Of a stretch of DNA of 64,000 nucleotides, positions 45,777-56,629 are shown one piece after another. Position 1 is the stretch's first letter. Every line of letters starts with the position of its first letter. The position numbers and the translations under genes were made by a program. Under the pieces are notes generated by a model. It saw only the letters and a program-made list of their open reading frames with translations. It had not been told where the DNA came from and did no database searches. Source of the DNA: Diogma glabrata (Eukaryota > Arthropoda > Insecta > Diptera > Cylindrotomidae); contig OY856188.1 of assembly GCA_963693315.1 (NCBI GenBank), positions 269,261,114 to 269,325,113 of the forward strand. Direction: 5' to 3'.

Positions 45777-45792
45777 AGAGAGAGAGAGAGAG
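45777..45792 (+). repeat. (AG)8 tail of the LINE
   Basis: Sixteen bases of AG directly precede the 3' target duplication, only five bases after the stop codon. Confidence 0.9.
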
Positions 45793-45803
45793 TAGTGCAA
45801 ATA
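45793..45803. repeat. 3' target-site duplication of the intact LINE
   Basis: tagtgcaaata, perfect match to 42355-42365. Confidence 0.9.
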
Positions 45804-48162
45804 TTAACAACACTACTGTATAATAAAATGTAGTATTTATATGTGTGTGATACTTCGGTACTTTGCAGATTTTATATTAAGAAAAAGTCTCTATTTTTCA
45901 GTTTTAATTTCTATTTCTATCTATAACTGATAGTTTTTTTTATTATTATTTACCTTAACCACTTACACTAAGTTTATAGTTTGCTTTTAATATAAAATAG
46001 TTTGGTTTGAATTAGTTTTATTTCTTATTTTAATAGCTTTTGAACTGAACCTCACTGTTCTAAATTGAACTTATTTGAATAACTTTTGAACTGAACTTAC
46101 TGTTTTATTACTACTACATTTTTTTATTGATAAAAATATTTCTTTTATAATTTAAAATCGATTACGCGTTGATTATTGTTTTTGAAATCGAAACAACTGA
46201 CCTACTGATTTTGTTTTAATTAAATTTTATTTAATGCCAATGTCGCGAATTGGTTTTATTTAAATTAAACGATATTAACAAAATATTTAAAAATAACCCA
46301 GATAAAGGTAATTTATAAAATATTTGTTTTTAATTTTAAAAGAGTTTTAGGTCAATTGTTTTTATATTCATTAGTAGGAATTTGGAAGATATTGCGAATA
46401 TAGTTTGGGGAGTTGTTGTGGGAAAAATATGTAATTGGTTTTACTACATTCCTCCCCCACGGAAAAAAGATTTTGTTTTCATCGTTAGTTAGTTAACGAT
46501 GAACACAAAATTTTACTAAATTATGTATGTTTTTGAAAAGTAAAAAAAATTTAGTGAGTGGTAAATCTTAGTATTTTAGTTTTTTCTTGCTTACTGACAT
46601 AGCGTGAAAAATTATGTCTCTACACAAATATTTTGTGCTTTATTAATATTTTTTTGTGTTTATAAAATTAACAGAGCCCTTATAATTATAATTTGTATTA
46701 AAATAATTTGTATTTATATTAATTTAATTTTGGTAAATCCATGTTAGTGTACTATAAATATTTAATAAATTTAAACGGTTTACAGTTGTTTTTAGGTTAG
46801 TATTAGGTTTAGGATAGATTTGTTTGATAAACTTGTGGTTTAGGTTAGTGTTAGGTTTAGACGGAATAAATAATATCGAAGAGTAGTAGTTTTTTAAAGA
46901 GTGAAAATTTTGTCCTTAGCAAGTAATTTTGTAGAAAAATTATTTCGAATTTGATTTATGTGTTCGATTAATAAATACGTATTGTCCTTAACAACATGTA
47001 ACAGTTGATCGATTGTGTAAAACTTTGCAATTACGTTGAAAACTTCTCCTCTGTCGAATATTGTCCTTTGTCCTTTTTTACGAGATGCTAGTACTAAATT
47101 ATTTGAAAAACAGACAGAAATTTTTGGAACAGATTTTCAAACCAATAAACTGACGAATAAGTATGAGATTGTATTTTATTTGTTATTATCGGTAGTGTAA
47201 GTTAAAAGGTGGTAATTTTTTTGACATTTATCCATGAAAGGCTAAGATACTTACAGTAGAATTGATCTCCACAGTTTGGAAAATTGTAATGGGCAAGCTA
47301 TCTGGCTTTCAATACGTCTGGGTGGGGGGTTGTACGAACATATTTCTGGTTTTGATAAATTTTTTGGTCACATTTGTTTGTTGACATTTTTGGTGTCAGA
47401 GTGATAGTAATTGCTTGGTTGAAGTTTAATCGAATGCTGGTTGGTTTCGTTTTTTTGAAATTTAATATTTGTGTTCTTCATTTTAGATATACTTTGGCGG
47501 CTGTGTAATTTTTTTTGTTTGATGATTTCTTTTCCACTATCATAGTTGAGGGCAGATATTGATTTTTCTTAAAACTGTTTGGGTTTTCTTATTTCTAGAT
47601 TCTGTTTTTGTGACAAATAAAGTTATATGTGGTCGTTGAAGGCAAATACTGATTTTTCTTAGAGCTGATTGTTGGTTTCTGTTTCTGAGATCTACTTTAG
47701 TTACGATTAGAATTAGTTCGGCATTTCAAAGTGGCAGTTTGTAGCTTATGGTGCGTGTAATTTTTTGTATTTTTTAATTTTGTTGATATTGATGAAATTT
47801 GCGTTGTGTTTGAAATTTTTATAGGAATATGCATCAAGTTTCGGGAAATGTTTTGTTTTATAACTTCGGAATACAAAATTGGTGTTGAAGTAATTTCTGA
47901 TATAATTTGTAATTTATCTGAGCTATTGTCGGGCGACTTTGACCTAGTTTTATTAGTCGGAGGTTTTTTGATACTTTGTGTGGCTGATTCGGGTAGTAGA
48001 ACGTTTTCTGTAAAATTGCTTACAAGGGAAGTTGAATTGGGCCAGTAGGTTTTTTTTGGATACTTTGAATGACTGATTTGGATAGTATATTTGCTATGAA
48101 CACGCCAAGTCTTACTTCTTTAGTCATGGTAATGGTCACTTCGTTTGGGATCTTTGAGCCGT
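45804..48162. other. AT-rich stretch, small internal duplication
   Basis: No gene is supported. About 47545-47700 holds two diverged copies of a roughly 100-base unit (gatattgatttttcttaaaac and aatactgatttttcttagag, each followed by a ggttt(t)cttatttctag/ggtttctgtttctgag phrase). At 46790-46861 the words ttaggttagtattaggttta appear twice; this is too degenerate to call telomeric. Confidence 0.4.
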
Positions 48163-48549
48163 CTATCTGTATTCTTTTTTTTTTGGTCCGGCTGGTATGA
48201 TATTGCCTTTAGTTGCATGATTTCCGTTTGTCTTAATTTCTGTAGTTGGTGAAAGTTTCGTGTTTTCCGATTCCGAGTGCTCAAGTGGAGAGTCACTGGT
48301 TCTTTTTGATGATATGGGTTGATGTGTCATTGAATGAATAATATCATGAGGTTGTATGGTAGAACCATGTGAAAAAGTTGGAGGTAAACTTGATGCAATA
48401 TTTTCTGGGTTTAAATAATTTAGGTCGTCAGTGTTAATATTCAAAGACGGAATATCTGTATACGTATCGGTAACAGGGAAATTATTTGACAAGGAAATAC
48501 CAGACGGATTAAAATGTAATGTGGATGCAGCGCTTTTTGTGCTGCACAA
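48163..48549 (-). other. Ser/Thr/Asn-rich open frame, possibly a retroelement ORF1 end
   Basis: 128 codons on the minus strand, low in hydrophobic residues (KRTSDSPLEHSESENTKLSP, GNHATKGNIIPAGPKKK). After the stop the sequence continues in another frame with polar residues for about 100 codons (SKIPNEVTITMTKEV). Composition resembles the disordered N-terminus of LINE ORF1 proteins, but no zinc knuckle follows and no family is recognised. It could also be chance. Confidence 0.3.
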
Positions 48550-49125
48550 ATCAGAAGTTGGAATGCAGAACTGTTGTGAACCGTACTAAATGTCTATGTA
48601 CTAAATGTTTATATTCGATTATCAGGTACAGATATTATTGAGCTTTTAAAAACAGGTGCTCCGGGACCCCACACCACTTTGTTCACAATCGCTCAAAAAC
48701 TAATCAGTTACTTGCCATACATATTTGCATTTTTTTCAAAGTGTCATCAAAATTCATTTACGAACGAATGTTTTATGCTCCCAACAAACATAAAAAACTT
48801 GTTGGAGAAAATCACCTGTTACATGGTGGGCCCCTCAACCCTTTATCCAATTTACTCCAAAAGCTGATAAAATCTTTCTCTTGTTACTTGAATGCTTTTA
48901 CCAATGTTTCATGAAAATCGATCGGTAATTGTAGGCTAAGTAGGGATAAACACTTGAAAAAAAACTTTTTAGCCAGAAGTGACAAACCGGAAGTTGGTAT
49001 GCAGAAATATTGGAAACAGTACTAAAACCTTATATACCAAGTTTCCATAAGATCATAAGCCGGGATTAGAAGCTATTGAAGATTCTTAGAGGTGCTCGGG
49101 AGACCCCCCGCCATTTTGTCCAAAA
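48546..49125 (+). repeat. Direct repeat of about 140 bases, 437 bases apart
   Basis: Copy 1 (48546-48690) and copy 2 (48983-49125) share caaa(t/c)c(a/g)gaagttgg(a/t)atgcag, gtactaaa and aggtgctc(c)ggga(g)acccc at matching spacing, followed by ttttgt(t/c)ca. They are diverged (perhaps 65-70 percent identical by eye). Likely an old duplicated transposon segment. Confidence 0.55.
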
Positions 49126-49410
49126 TTGAAATGATGATTTGTTAAAGTTTCATCAAGATCCTATGCAGGAATGTCACCCACACACAGACGTACACCAAAA
49201 TATTTATTGGCTATTTAGATGGAAAATGGTCCAAAACAAAAGAAAAAACAAAATTTGGGAGTATGTTAGATTTTGTTTTCGCAATATAGATTGCATTAGA
49301 ACGGTAAAACGTGTTCGTAGAATAAATAAAATAAGACAAAAATTGACACTAAAAATGAATTAAAATAATTGTGATGATAAGTCGATCGTCCGAAAACAAA
49401 TTTTTATCTC

Positions 49411-49495
49411 GTTGCTGGTCAAGTTAGTTAAATGGTTAACCATTAACTCTGTTCAGAAGGACGCCGGTTGGATTCCCGAACCGACCGGAAATTAG
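49411..49495 (+). other. Weak tRNA-like or SINE-like promoter pattern
   Basis: ctggtcaagttagttaaatggttaa is similar to a polymerase III A box and ggttggattcc at about 49466 to a B box (one mismatch to GGTTCGANTCC), spaced about 50 bases apart as in tRNA-derived SINEs. The acceptor and T stems do not pair properly, so this is not a functional tRNA. Confidence 0.25.
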
Positions 49496-49626
49496 TTAAA
49501 ACATTTGTTTCGGATCTTTCGCTTTTCAAAGCAAGTTTTCATTCTATTCAATTGAATACATTCATTTCTGGTGATTCATAATTCTAGATTGTATTACTTC
49601 ACACAATTTAAAATTGTGGTGAAGTA

Positions 49627-49740
49627 AAAAGTATATAAAACCCATAAAAAAAATTTCAGCCAAATCAAAAATGTGTCGGTCGGATTTTGTCCAAATCTGT
49701 TCGATTTGTAAAAGAATGCCCCATGCTTACAATATATGTT
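49627..49740 (+). repeat. Third copy of the fold-back element's A segment
   Basis: cagccaaatcaaaaatgtgt, followed by tttgtccaaatctgttcg and ttgtaaaa, matches the sequences around 42130-42186 and, inverted, around 41340-41370. Only about 110 bases are present. Confidence 0.6.
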
Positions 49741-50289
49741 TTCAGCTCGACTACCTGATGAAAATTGGAATAATAAATCGAAGTAAAACAATATTGTTTG
49801 TATCGATCGTGATTCGTGAACGACCGAGCTTAATGGAACGGGTCACTTCATTGAACGACGTCCGATCGTTCAGTTAATAAAAGAAACGTTCGTCTGTCAC
49901 TAATCTTTTAAGTACGATTGACATTTTTTTATGTGCAATGAACTTCTTTTCGTATATAATATAATTGCAGCAGTGTTAGTCTGGGGCAAGTCTTAAACAA
50001 AATATCTGTCTCAGCTGGATTTAGTAGTTGACTGTGGTGGAATATTTCAAAATAAAAATCCTCAAAAAAGTCATTTTTGTTCCAATATATTTTTATTATA
50101 TAAATGTTGCTTAAACGGTTTTTCACAAGGAGTACTGGGCATACCAGGGAGAAATATTTCGCTTCGCTAGAGAGGCAAAACGCCGGCTTATTTGTTAAGG
50201 AGTGGCAGCTGTCGGGGATTCGGGATGAGGGCACAGGCTGACTACTGACGGCACTAATTGACGACAGGACAAAAACAGCCTTATCGAGG
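49741..50289. other. Spacer before a LINE remnant
   Basis: No gene supported. The 3' half from about 50.13 kb is less AT-rich and probably belongs to the 5' end of the LINE that follows (its ORF1 starts near 50.29 kb). Confidence 0.35.
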
Positions 50290-53100
50290 GTGGGGAATAC
50301 CCTCAACCACCGGTTTGGCAAAGTCATTATCCATGGACCTAGAAGGGCAACAAGAGAAGGTACGGGGGAAAAGGGGGTTGGTGGCATCTCAAGGGAAGAA
50401 CCTCAAATACCATTACAGCTCAGAACATTAAAGACACCCAGAGAGGTGGCAAATACAGTTGTGGAGGAAGAGGAGGATGCTGCTGCAGAAGATTGCAGTG
50501 GTATTGAAGACGTGGTGGAGGGGAAGGATGAGAGGTTGTTGATGGATGAACGGATGGGTACGCCTCTCTCCGACAACATCTAATGGAGGCGGCAGGAGGC
50601 TTTCGCGTGGCCCAAGTAAAAGTTCACCACGACATTGTAGCGTCAACTGTTGCGGCCAGAACATTCACTCAGGAACAGCTAGGTCTCATGCTGATGCAGG
50701 GACCCTGGATCCACAAAAACAGAATAAGAGGCCTTGCAAACAGCGAGGCGAAAGTAGTATGGGATACTAATGAAAAATCACATAGAGCGTGCAATATGAT
50801 TAGAAAAACAGTAATTATATTTGTCTTTCAGATTTTCTTACCAGGGACTGGATGGCCATATCAACTACCATCACACTAAGAGGCATTCGCCGCCAGTTAG
50901 TGGTAGCATCAGCATACTGTGCAGGGGACGGTGTACTGATACCGCATACGGAGGTACAGGAGCTGGTGGAATGGTGCAACAAGAAGAAGTGGCCTTTCAT
51001 AATCGGGTGTGCGATGCAAATGCTCACAGCGAGACTTGGGAAAGTACGGATACAAACCAAAGAGGTGAGTTTCTGTTAGAATTCTAAATTAAATAAAACC
51101 TTTGCGTGTTTAACCTCGGGAACACACCCACTTTTGTCACAAGGGCAAGACAGGAAGTGTTAGATTTAACGGTAGGAAGTACTAATGTAGGATACTTCGT
51201 AAAGAACTGGAGAGTCTCAAACGAACCCTCATTATCGGATACTGGAATGATTCCGTTTGAACTAGATAGTATACGAAAGAGGAATCACCCCTTGTTCGGA
51301 ATCTTAGGAACACAAGGTGGGACCAATTTGAGGAGAATCTAAAAGAAAGTCTACAGCTATTAGCGGGTAGAGTGACAGTAAAACAATATGCCGCGCTAGA
51401 ACAAGCTGTAGCGGAGGTAAACCTAACGATCACCAAGGCGTTCTAAGCCAGCTGCCCAATTACTAATTAAGGTAGAAGAGCAGAGGGACGCTTGAAGGTT
51501 TTGGTGGACAAGGAGCTGTCAAAATTAAGAACAAAAGTACAGAGCCTCTTTAATGGAGCAAAACAATCCGAAAACTGCGAGGAGTATACCAGGGTGGCTA
51601 CCACCTACAATAAGGAAATCAGGAGGGCAAAATAAAACTCGATATGAAGCCAATCATCATTAAGGGCTCCTTAATTGAATCTGCATAGGAGACTAAATAT
51701 CTGAGAGTAATTCTCGACAGCAAACTCCTGTGGAGAAACATCATGGCAGCGGTAGTAAGGAACGCCGTAAGAGATCTGATTGTATATGCAAAAATCGTGC
51801 AGGTAAAACAAAGCGGTGCAGCCCAGGTATCCTAAGATGGATGTATACCATGATAGGGAGACCAGCCATCACTTACGGAGCAGTCGCATGTAACAAAAGA
51901 GCCCAACTTATCGCTGGGACGACAAATTTGGAGAAGGTGGAGAGGCTGGCTTGTATCTGCATAACGAAGGCAATAAGAACTTGTCCTACCGCATCAATGG
52001 AGATGCTGTTAGGACTTGTTCCCTCCACTTGAATGCTAAGAGCGTAGCAAGGGAAACTATACTGAGATTCAGCATCCAGGGTATGGGAAAGGGAAAAATC
52101 ATCGAGTCTAAATATCGAGAAAGGCTTTCAAGGGAGAATCCCTTGCTTGAGTTTCCTAAAGACGGAATGATTATAAGCACTTCAACTTCGATAGGAAATA
52201 TACATCGCAGCTGTGCAAAAAAGTGTAGTGGAGCATTGAATCCAATACGTATTATATATGAGTAACGATGTTATCAAATGGTACGCAGATGGTTCTAAGA
52301 CCGAGGCAGGGGTGTGTTGCAGGAGTATTTGAACCAAAGACCATGGCACCTACCCAAGCGTCTTCCAAGCCGTAATATGTGCTATCGAAAAGTGCGCAGA
52401 CTTCACCTTAGAAAGAATATATGGGAACAAGAGAATTGTCATCTTGTCGGACAACAAAGCAGCAGTAAATGCGTTAAGCTCATACATCACCACAACCAAA
52501 ATTGTTGGAGACTGTGTGAGCAAACTAAACAAGCTTGGGTATAGGAACAAAGTTACAGTTTACTGGATACCTGGTCATGTGAGCATCGCTGGTAATGAAG
52601 AAGCTGACAAATTGGCAAGAGGAGGTGCTTTAACATGTTTTATCGGTCCGGAGCCCTTTTGCGGATTGGGGACAAAAGCCATCCTCGAAAGGATGAGGGC
52701 AGTCATCATGATGGAATGGTCCAAAACCTGGAATAACACGGCGGTCTTAAGGCAGTCCAAGGAGTTGATTGGACAGTTTAGTCGAACGAGAGCAGTATGT
52801 GTGTAATAGGAACAACCTGAGAATACTGACAGAGGTTCTTACAGGACACTGTCAACTAAGAAAACACCTTAAGAACATTGGGGTGGAACTGAGGGACGAA
52901 TGTAGAGTCTGTTTATTTGAAGAAGCGACCCCAGCCCATCTTCTTAAAGATTGTGAAGCCTGCATCTACACGAGAAGGTCCCATCTTGGAGAGTATAATA
53001 TTGAAGGCCATGACCTGCATAAACTTAACCCTCTCCATATACTGAAATTCCTAAGGAAGGCTGGATTGGGGTAGGTGCTCTTACTAGGTATTCACCAGGG
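50290..53100 (+). mobile_element. LOA/I-like LINE remnant: endonuclease and RNase H kept, RT core deleted
   Basis: Acidic ORF1/N-terminal frames lie at 50.29-50.58 kb. The endonuclease is at 50.6-51.08 kb: KNRIRGLANSEAKVVWDT, TTITLRGIRRQLVVASAYCA, ELVEWCNKKKWPFIIGC, then after a two-base shift DANAHSETWESTDTNQRGEF. Next come PTFVTRARQEVLDLTVGST and linker words to 51.64 kb. The sequence then jumps to the region behind the RT (LNAKSVARETILRFSIQG at 52.03 kb), so the palm is absent. RNase H covers 52.28-52.65 kb: WYADGSKTEAG, FQAVICAIEKCA (Val where the catalytic Glu is expected), VILSDNKAAVNAL and YWIPGHVSIAGNEEADKLA. A Cys/His tail follows: TEVLTGHCQLRKHL, CRVCLFEEATPAHLLKDC. EN-RT-RNase H order points to the LOA/I group. 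Two further pieces of this family lie at 25.5 and 58-59.8 kb. Confidence 0.85.
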
Positions 53101-53232
53101 AGTAGTAGGGGGTACAATATATCATTTTGGTCGAAGTACAACATATCCGAATTTAATCTTAATCTTAGAAGAATAGCAATATAGCAGAATAGCACATACT
53201 GTATTGCATATACAATATACTGTATTGTATCT

Positions 53233-53500
53233 CTAACTTTCCGTTCTGTTTGTGTATGGGTGTTGACTGTTGATAGTTTCGTTATAGTTGCCGTCCGGAG
53301 ACTGCAAATTTCCTTCATTTTGTTGCAAGTAGTCTTCAAAGTATTTTTTCCATCTATTAAGCTGTTGTTCGTTTGTTGTGTGGTTGAAACCAGATTCATC
53401 CTTTATTGGTGGAATGTTTGTATATTTATTAGTGACCTGTCTCACACATTGTTGTAGTGTGCGCATATTTCTATTAGCAGCTGCTGTTACAGCAGTTTAG
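53233..53500 (-). mobile_element. RTE-type LINE fragment, linker between endonuclease and RT
   Basis: The minus strand reads TNKYTNIPPIKDESGFNHTT, then NEQQLNRWKKYFEDYLQQNE. The block of 'P(I/V)KD..G...T...EQ..RW..(H/Y)FE..L' is the established signature just before the RT of RTE and related LINEs. Family differs from the intact LINE at 42.4 kb, which has SERDVLAVWRSHFQDLLNR in this place. Confidence 0.6.
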
Positions 53501-53964
53501 AGAGTGGCTTACTCGTCCACGTTTCTTGTCCACTTTAAAATTGAAAAAATATGGTAGAAGGAATATCCATGTAATCAAAATGAGGCAAAAGAAAACGATT
53601 ACTACATAGACGTGGCCAAAAATCGACAACTCCAACAATTTCAAATGACAAATCAGTCCTTAATACTTAACCTATTACCTAAGTAAGTTTCATTTATCGG
53701 AGGTTAGCAATTAAGTGTTTTGAGCGCTTTGTGGTATGCACCAGATCCTTCAGTCAGATGTTGAACCATCGCGAACTTACTCAAACAGAACAGTCCTAAA
53801 CTCTGATCCTCAAACTTGAAATAATAAAATAAAATAAAAATTTGTTGGAACATGTTTTATTCAACGGAATGAAATTATTATTACAAAAGGTCATTACGTT
53901 AAGAATAATTATATCTAGAATACATATATTTCTGTAAACACATCAAAGCGATTAATGTTATCTG
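53501..53964. other. Spacer
   Basis: No gene or repeat recognised; ordinary AT-rich sequence. Confidence 0.4.
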
Positions 53965-54221
53965 TATATCGTCGCTTTAATAATGAAATGGCGTATACGC
54001 AAAAGTATAGTTTCGAGATATTTGAGTTTAAAGTTTGATGTGCGCATGCATTTGCATGGACGTTAATTTATAATTTATTAATTTTTACCCCCAGTCATAA
54101 AATAATTCGAAAATGTAAAAACGCCAATTCAAAGATACCCTTATGGGGAATGCAGCGCACCTATTATATAAAAACAACGTATAAATAGCATACGTTGTTT
54201 CATTATTAAAGCGACGATATA
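53965..54221. mobile_element. 257-base MITE with 24-base terminal inverted repeats
   Basis: Left end tatatcgtcgctttaataat gaaa (53965-53988) matches the reverse complement of the right end (54198-54221). The ends are TA-rich, compatible with a TA target as used by Tc1/mariner elements, but no transposase is present. It lies about 455 bases before the kinase start codon, within possible promoter reach. Confidence 0.7.
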
Positions 54222-54676
54222 TAAACAAGGGGTTATAAAGCTACTCAGCAGAAATATGTCTTGGATTACAATTGACTAAATATACTATAGACCATAAAAA
54301 CTAACTAAAAATTTTCGTGTATAAATTATTTAGTCTATTATTATATAAACATTTCAAACAACTACGCTAACTATGTGTGAAATGTAATTTAATTAGTTTA
54401 AACTTAAGATGTTTATTCATGTTAATAATAATTTTCAAAACAACAAATTCATAAAATAATTCAGAACTCAGCGTTTGCTGATGTTCAGCAAATGGTAGCA
54501 CAATATAACTCAAATCAATAAATTCGCGCAATCTTTCCAAAAATTTTATTAGGTAAAAAAGAAATTTCATAGTGCTGTTATTGTTAAAATTTTCGTTTAA
54601 TGTTTATAATAACAAAATAGAATTGTGTCTAAACATCTTTAAATCAAATGACGTAGATTTAAATATTATATTTGCA
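54222..54676 (+). other. Upstream region / 5' leader of the kinase exon
   Basis: AT-rich, no TATA box at a convincing place. The reading frame of the kinase extends upstream to about 54572 without an ATG, so the start at 54677 is the first usable one. Confidence 0.4.
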
Positions 54677-54801
54677 ATGGTTGAAGTTGATAAATTTCAT
54701 AAAATTGAAAAGATTGGAGAAGGAACTTATGGTGTTGTATACAAAGCAAGGGATAGGGAAACAGGACGATATGTTGCCTTGAAACGTATTCGTTTGGAGA
54801 G
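54677..54801 (+). CDS. First coding exon of a CDK1/CDK2-type cyclin-dependent kinase
   Basis: The exon encodes 41 residues plus two bases and ends at a donor AG|GTTTGT (GT at 54802). Residues 7-19 give the ATP-binding glycine-rich loop, [13 protein letters not shown], with the Thr17-Tyr18 pair that corresponds to the inhibitory phosphorylation sites of CDK1/CDK2. [15 protein letters not shown] contains the ATP-anchoring lysine (Lys36). In CDK1 and CDK2 the PSTAIRE helix follows a few residues later; it would be on the next exon, and I find no such exon on the plus strand up to 64000. So either the first intron exceeds 9.2 kb or this is an orphan exon of a broken copy. Sequence alone does not separate CDK1 from CDK2: the KARDRETG stretch leans to CDK2, and the phase-2 end (AG) is compatible with the Ser of CDK1. 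CDKs drive the G1/S or G2/M steps of the cell cycle in the nucleus with a cyclin partner. Confidence 0.8.
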
Positions 54802-55599
54802 GTTTGTTGAACACAATTTGTTTTATATATGTTTTAATTCATAAATTTAATGAATTTGTAGAATTTTATTTGTATATCGTTGAAATTATCGATAGCGAGG
54901 TATGGCAAATTCTGATTTCAATTGAACTAAATCATATTACCAAAACACTAAGCCTAAATCCTGTGATGCTTCGTTGGATAAGTAATCGTAGCACCACATG
55001 ATTCGGCTTAGTTTTAATGGGGTATACTCATCTATTTACAAGTTTTAGAATTAAATCGATAATCTAGTATAAGTATTTTTTGTAAACCGTAGGCCTTCCT
55101 ATAAAAGGATAAATATACAAAAGGTATTGTATTATTCATTAATTTTAAAATATTTGTTATTTAATTGCAGAAGTTTTATTATTCCACACTCGTTCAATTA
55201 CTCATTGTTCAATCTTCAAAAAAAAGTAGCTAGCAAGATTATTGATTTTACGTTAGCTATTTTTATATTTGTGGTTTAAAATAAAATTATATTTCATTTG
55301 CGTTGCATACATATAATTTTAGTAATTTACCATAAAGGCTTAACCTTAGATCAAAGTAATTATGTGAATTTTATGTGTCAATAGAATTTTAAATGATTTC
55401 TCGAAGTGTATTTCACCAAGGTCATTGAAATCAAATGTGCAAGTGTAGCAAATTTGCAATTATTTACATAATATGACAAGTTTTTGATATTTCATTGTTT
55501 TATATCCATAGAGAAGGGTAAATTTCTTTACTGGTATCAATTTAACAATATAAATTATTTCGATGTCTCTGCAAGTTGTGCTGTGTAATGTACATTTAG
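54802..55599 (+). other. Presumed intron 1 of the kinase gene, first part
   Basis: AT-rich sequence after the donor site, no coding features. The intron presumably continues through the transposon-rich region to the right. Confidence 0.4.
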
Positions 55600-56436
55600 T
55601 AAGGTGACCAACCGTCCTCCTTTAGGGAGGACAGTCCTCCTTTTGCAGGTTACGTCCTTCCTCGAAAAGTGTCCTCCTTTTCGATATTTTGAATCTAATC
55701 TGTTCAGAGATGTTTTTATTAGTACGCAGTCATGAATTCATTTATTAACTGTTTTCTTCCATTATGTTTATCAGAACAATTCTAAGCCACAGAGCACACA
55801 CATCTTTGATGTGAAAAATTAATGAACAGGGTTGGGAAGTTTTGATGTTCAAAACTATTGTCATCTGACTACGATTTATCTCTGTAAAACGCCTATGATG
55901 AACAACAGTTGTCGACAGAAGACCCACCGAAAATTACTTGCCCAAGTTTTGAGCTTCACAGAAATACAACACCGATGGAATCATGAAATTATCCATAAAA
56001 TGGCAAAAGGTTGTAAATATAATAATTAGTGGCACATATATGTACTTGATTAAAATTGATTTGAATAAAATAAAATTCGGTTTAATATAATTAATAATAA
56101 TTTTTCGATTATACGACTTTCGGTGATGTGATGTTTCGATGGACTTTTCGACGAAATGAATTTTCGGTGATATGATATTTCGATCTAATGATTTTTCAAT
56201 TTCAAAACCATTCGATGATATAAAATTCGGAAGTTTGAACTTTCGGTCTACTGATTTTCGGTTCTATAACTCGATTTGATGGTTTGATTTTTCGATGCTA
56301 TGATGCGGACCCGAAAAATTGCATTTAAAGTGGAACAAAACGGCGGATACTTTTTATATAACCTAATATTTGCATTGCACTTTTTTCTTAAATTTTTTTT
56401 GTCCTCCTTTTGATTGAAAAAACAATTGGTCACCTT
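55600..56436. mobile_element. Non-autonomous hAT-type element with 8-base target duplication
   Basis: Inverted ends taaggtgaccaac and (reverse-complemented) taaggtgaccaattg are each bordered by acatttag (55592-55599 and 56437-56444), an exact 8-base target duplication typical of hAT elements. Both subterminal zones carry gtcctcctttt words (gtcctcctttagggaggac, gtgtcctccttttcgatat, ttgtcctccttttgattg). The interior at 56.10-56.32 kb is an array of about 16-base units around ttttcggtgatatgat. No transposase frame can be recognised. Confidence 0.8.
56105..56315 (+). repeat. Short-period array inside the hAT-type element
   Basis: About a dozen imperfect units of 15-17 bases, such as acttttcgacgaaatgaa, ttttcggtgatatgatat and ttcgatctaatgattt. 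They lie wholly within the transposon. Confidence 0.65.
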
Positions 56437-56629
56437 ACATTTAGGGACTAATGTTTTGAGATTGTAGTTTTTCACACCATAGCCTTCAATGATGCTAACT
56501 TTTGCCCCCTTTATTGCGCCTCTGATATTTATTTTAAACTCAATTATTAAATAAAATTATCCTATCACTTTTGTTAAATTTGTTCTCTATTGTCTTATGT
56601 CCGGCATATCGTGAATTAAATTCTATTCT

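Larger units (their letters stand above)
42366..45792 (+). mobile_element. Full-length RTE-like LINE, 3427 bases, flanked by target duplications
   Basis: The element starts gggtagcgaaaatccg right after the first target duplication and ends in (AG)8 right before the second. It has a 421-base 5' leader containing two 81-base tandem units, one open reading frame, and a 3' leader of only five bases plus the (AG)8 tail. A single endonuclease-RT frame, a very short 3' end and a microsatellite tail in place of poly(A) are established features of the RTE clade; the clade call rests on these and on the domain order. An identical 11-12-base duplication and an unbroken frame point to a recent insertion. 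Confidence 0.9.

Noticed and set aside
46790..46861. Telomere-like ttaggttagtattaggttta words
   Set aside because: Insect telomere repeat is TTAGG in perfect tandem; here the words are irregular, only about 70 bases and without array structure.
48163..48549. A host gene for a Ser/Thr-rich protein
   Set aside because: No splice-supported extension, no recognised domain, and the frame is followed by other broken polar frames; left as a low-confidence retroelement ORF1 candidate.
49411..49495. A tRNA gene
   Set aside because: The B-box-like word is present but the acceptor and T stems do not pair, and no anticodon arm can be drawn; kept only as a weak SINE candidate.
50428..50664. Minus-strand frame with Pro/Leu-rich sequence
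   Set aside because: It is the complement of the acidic, Glu-rich N-terminal frame of the LOA/I-like LINE on the plus strand.
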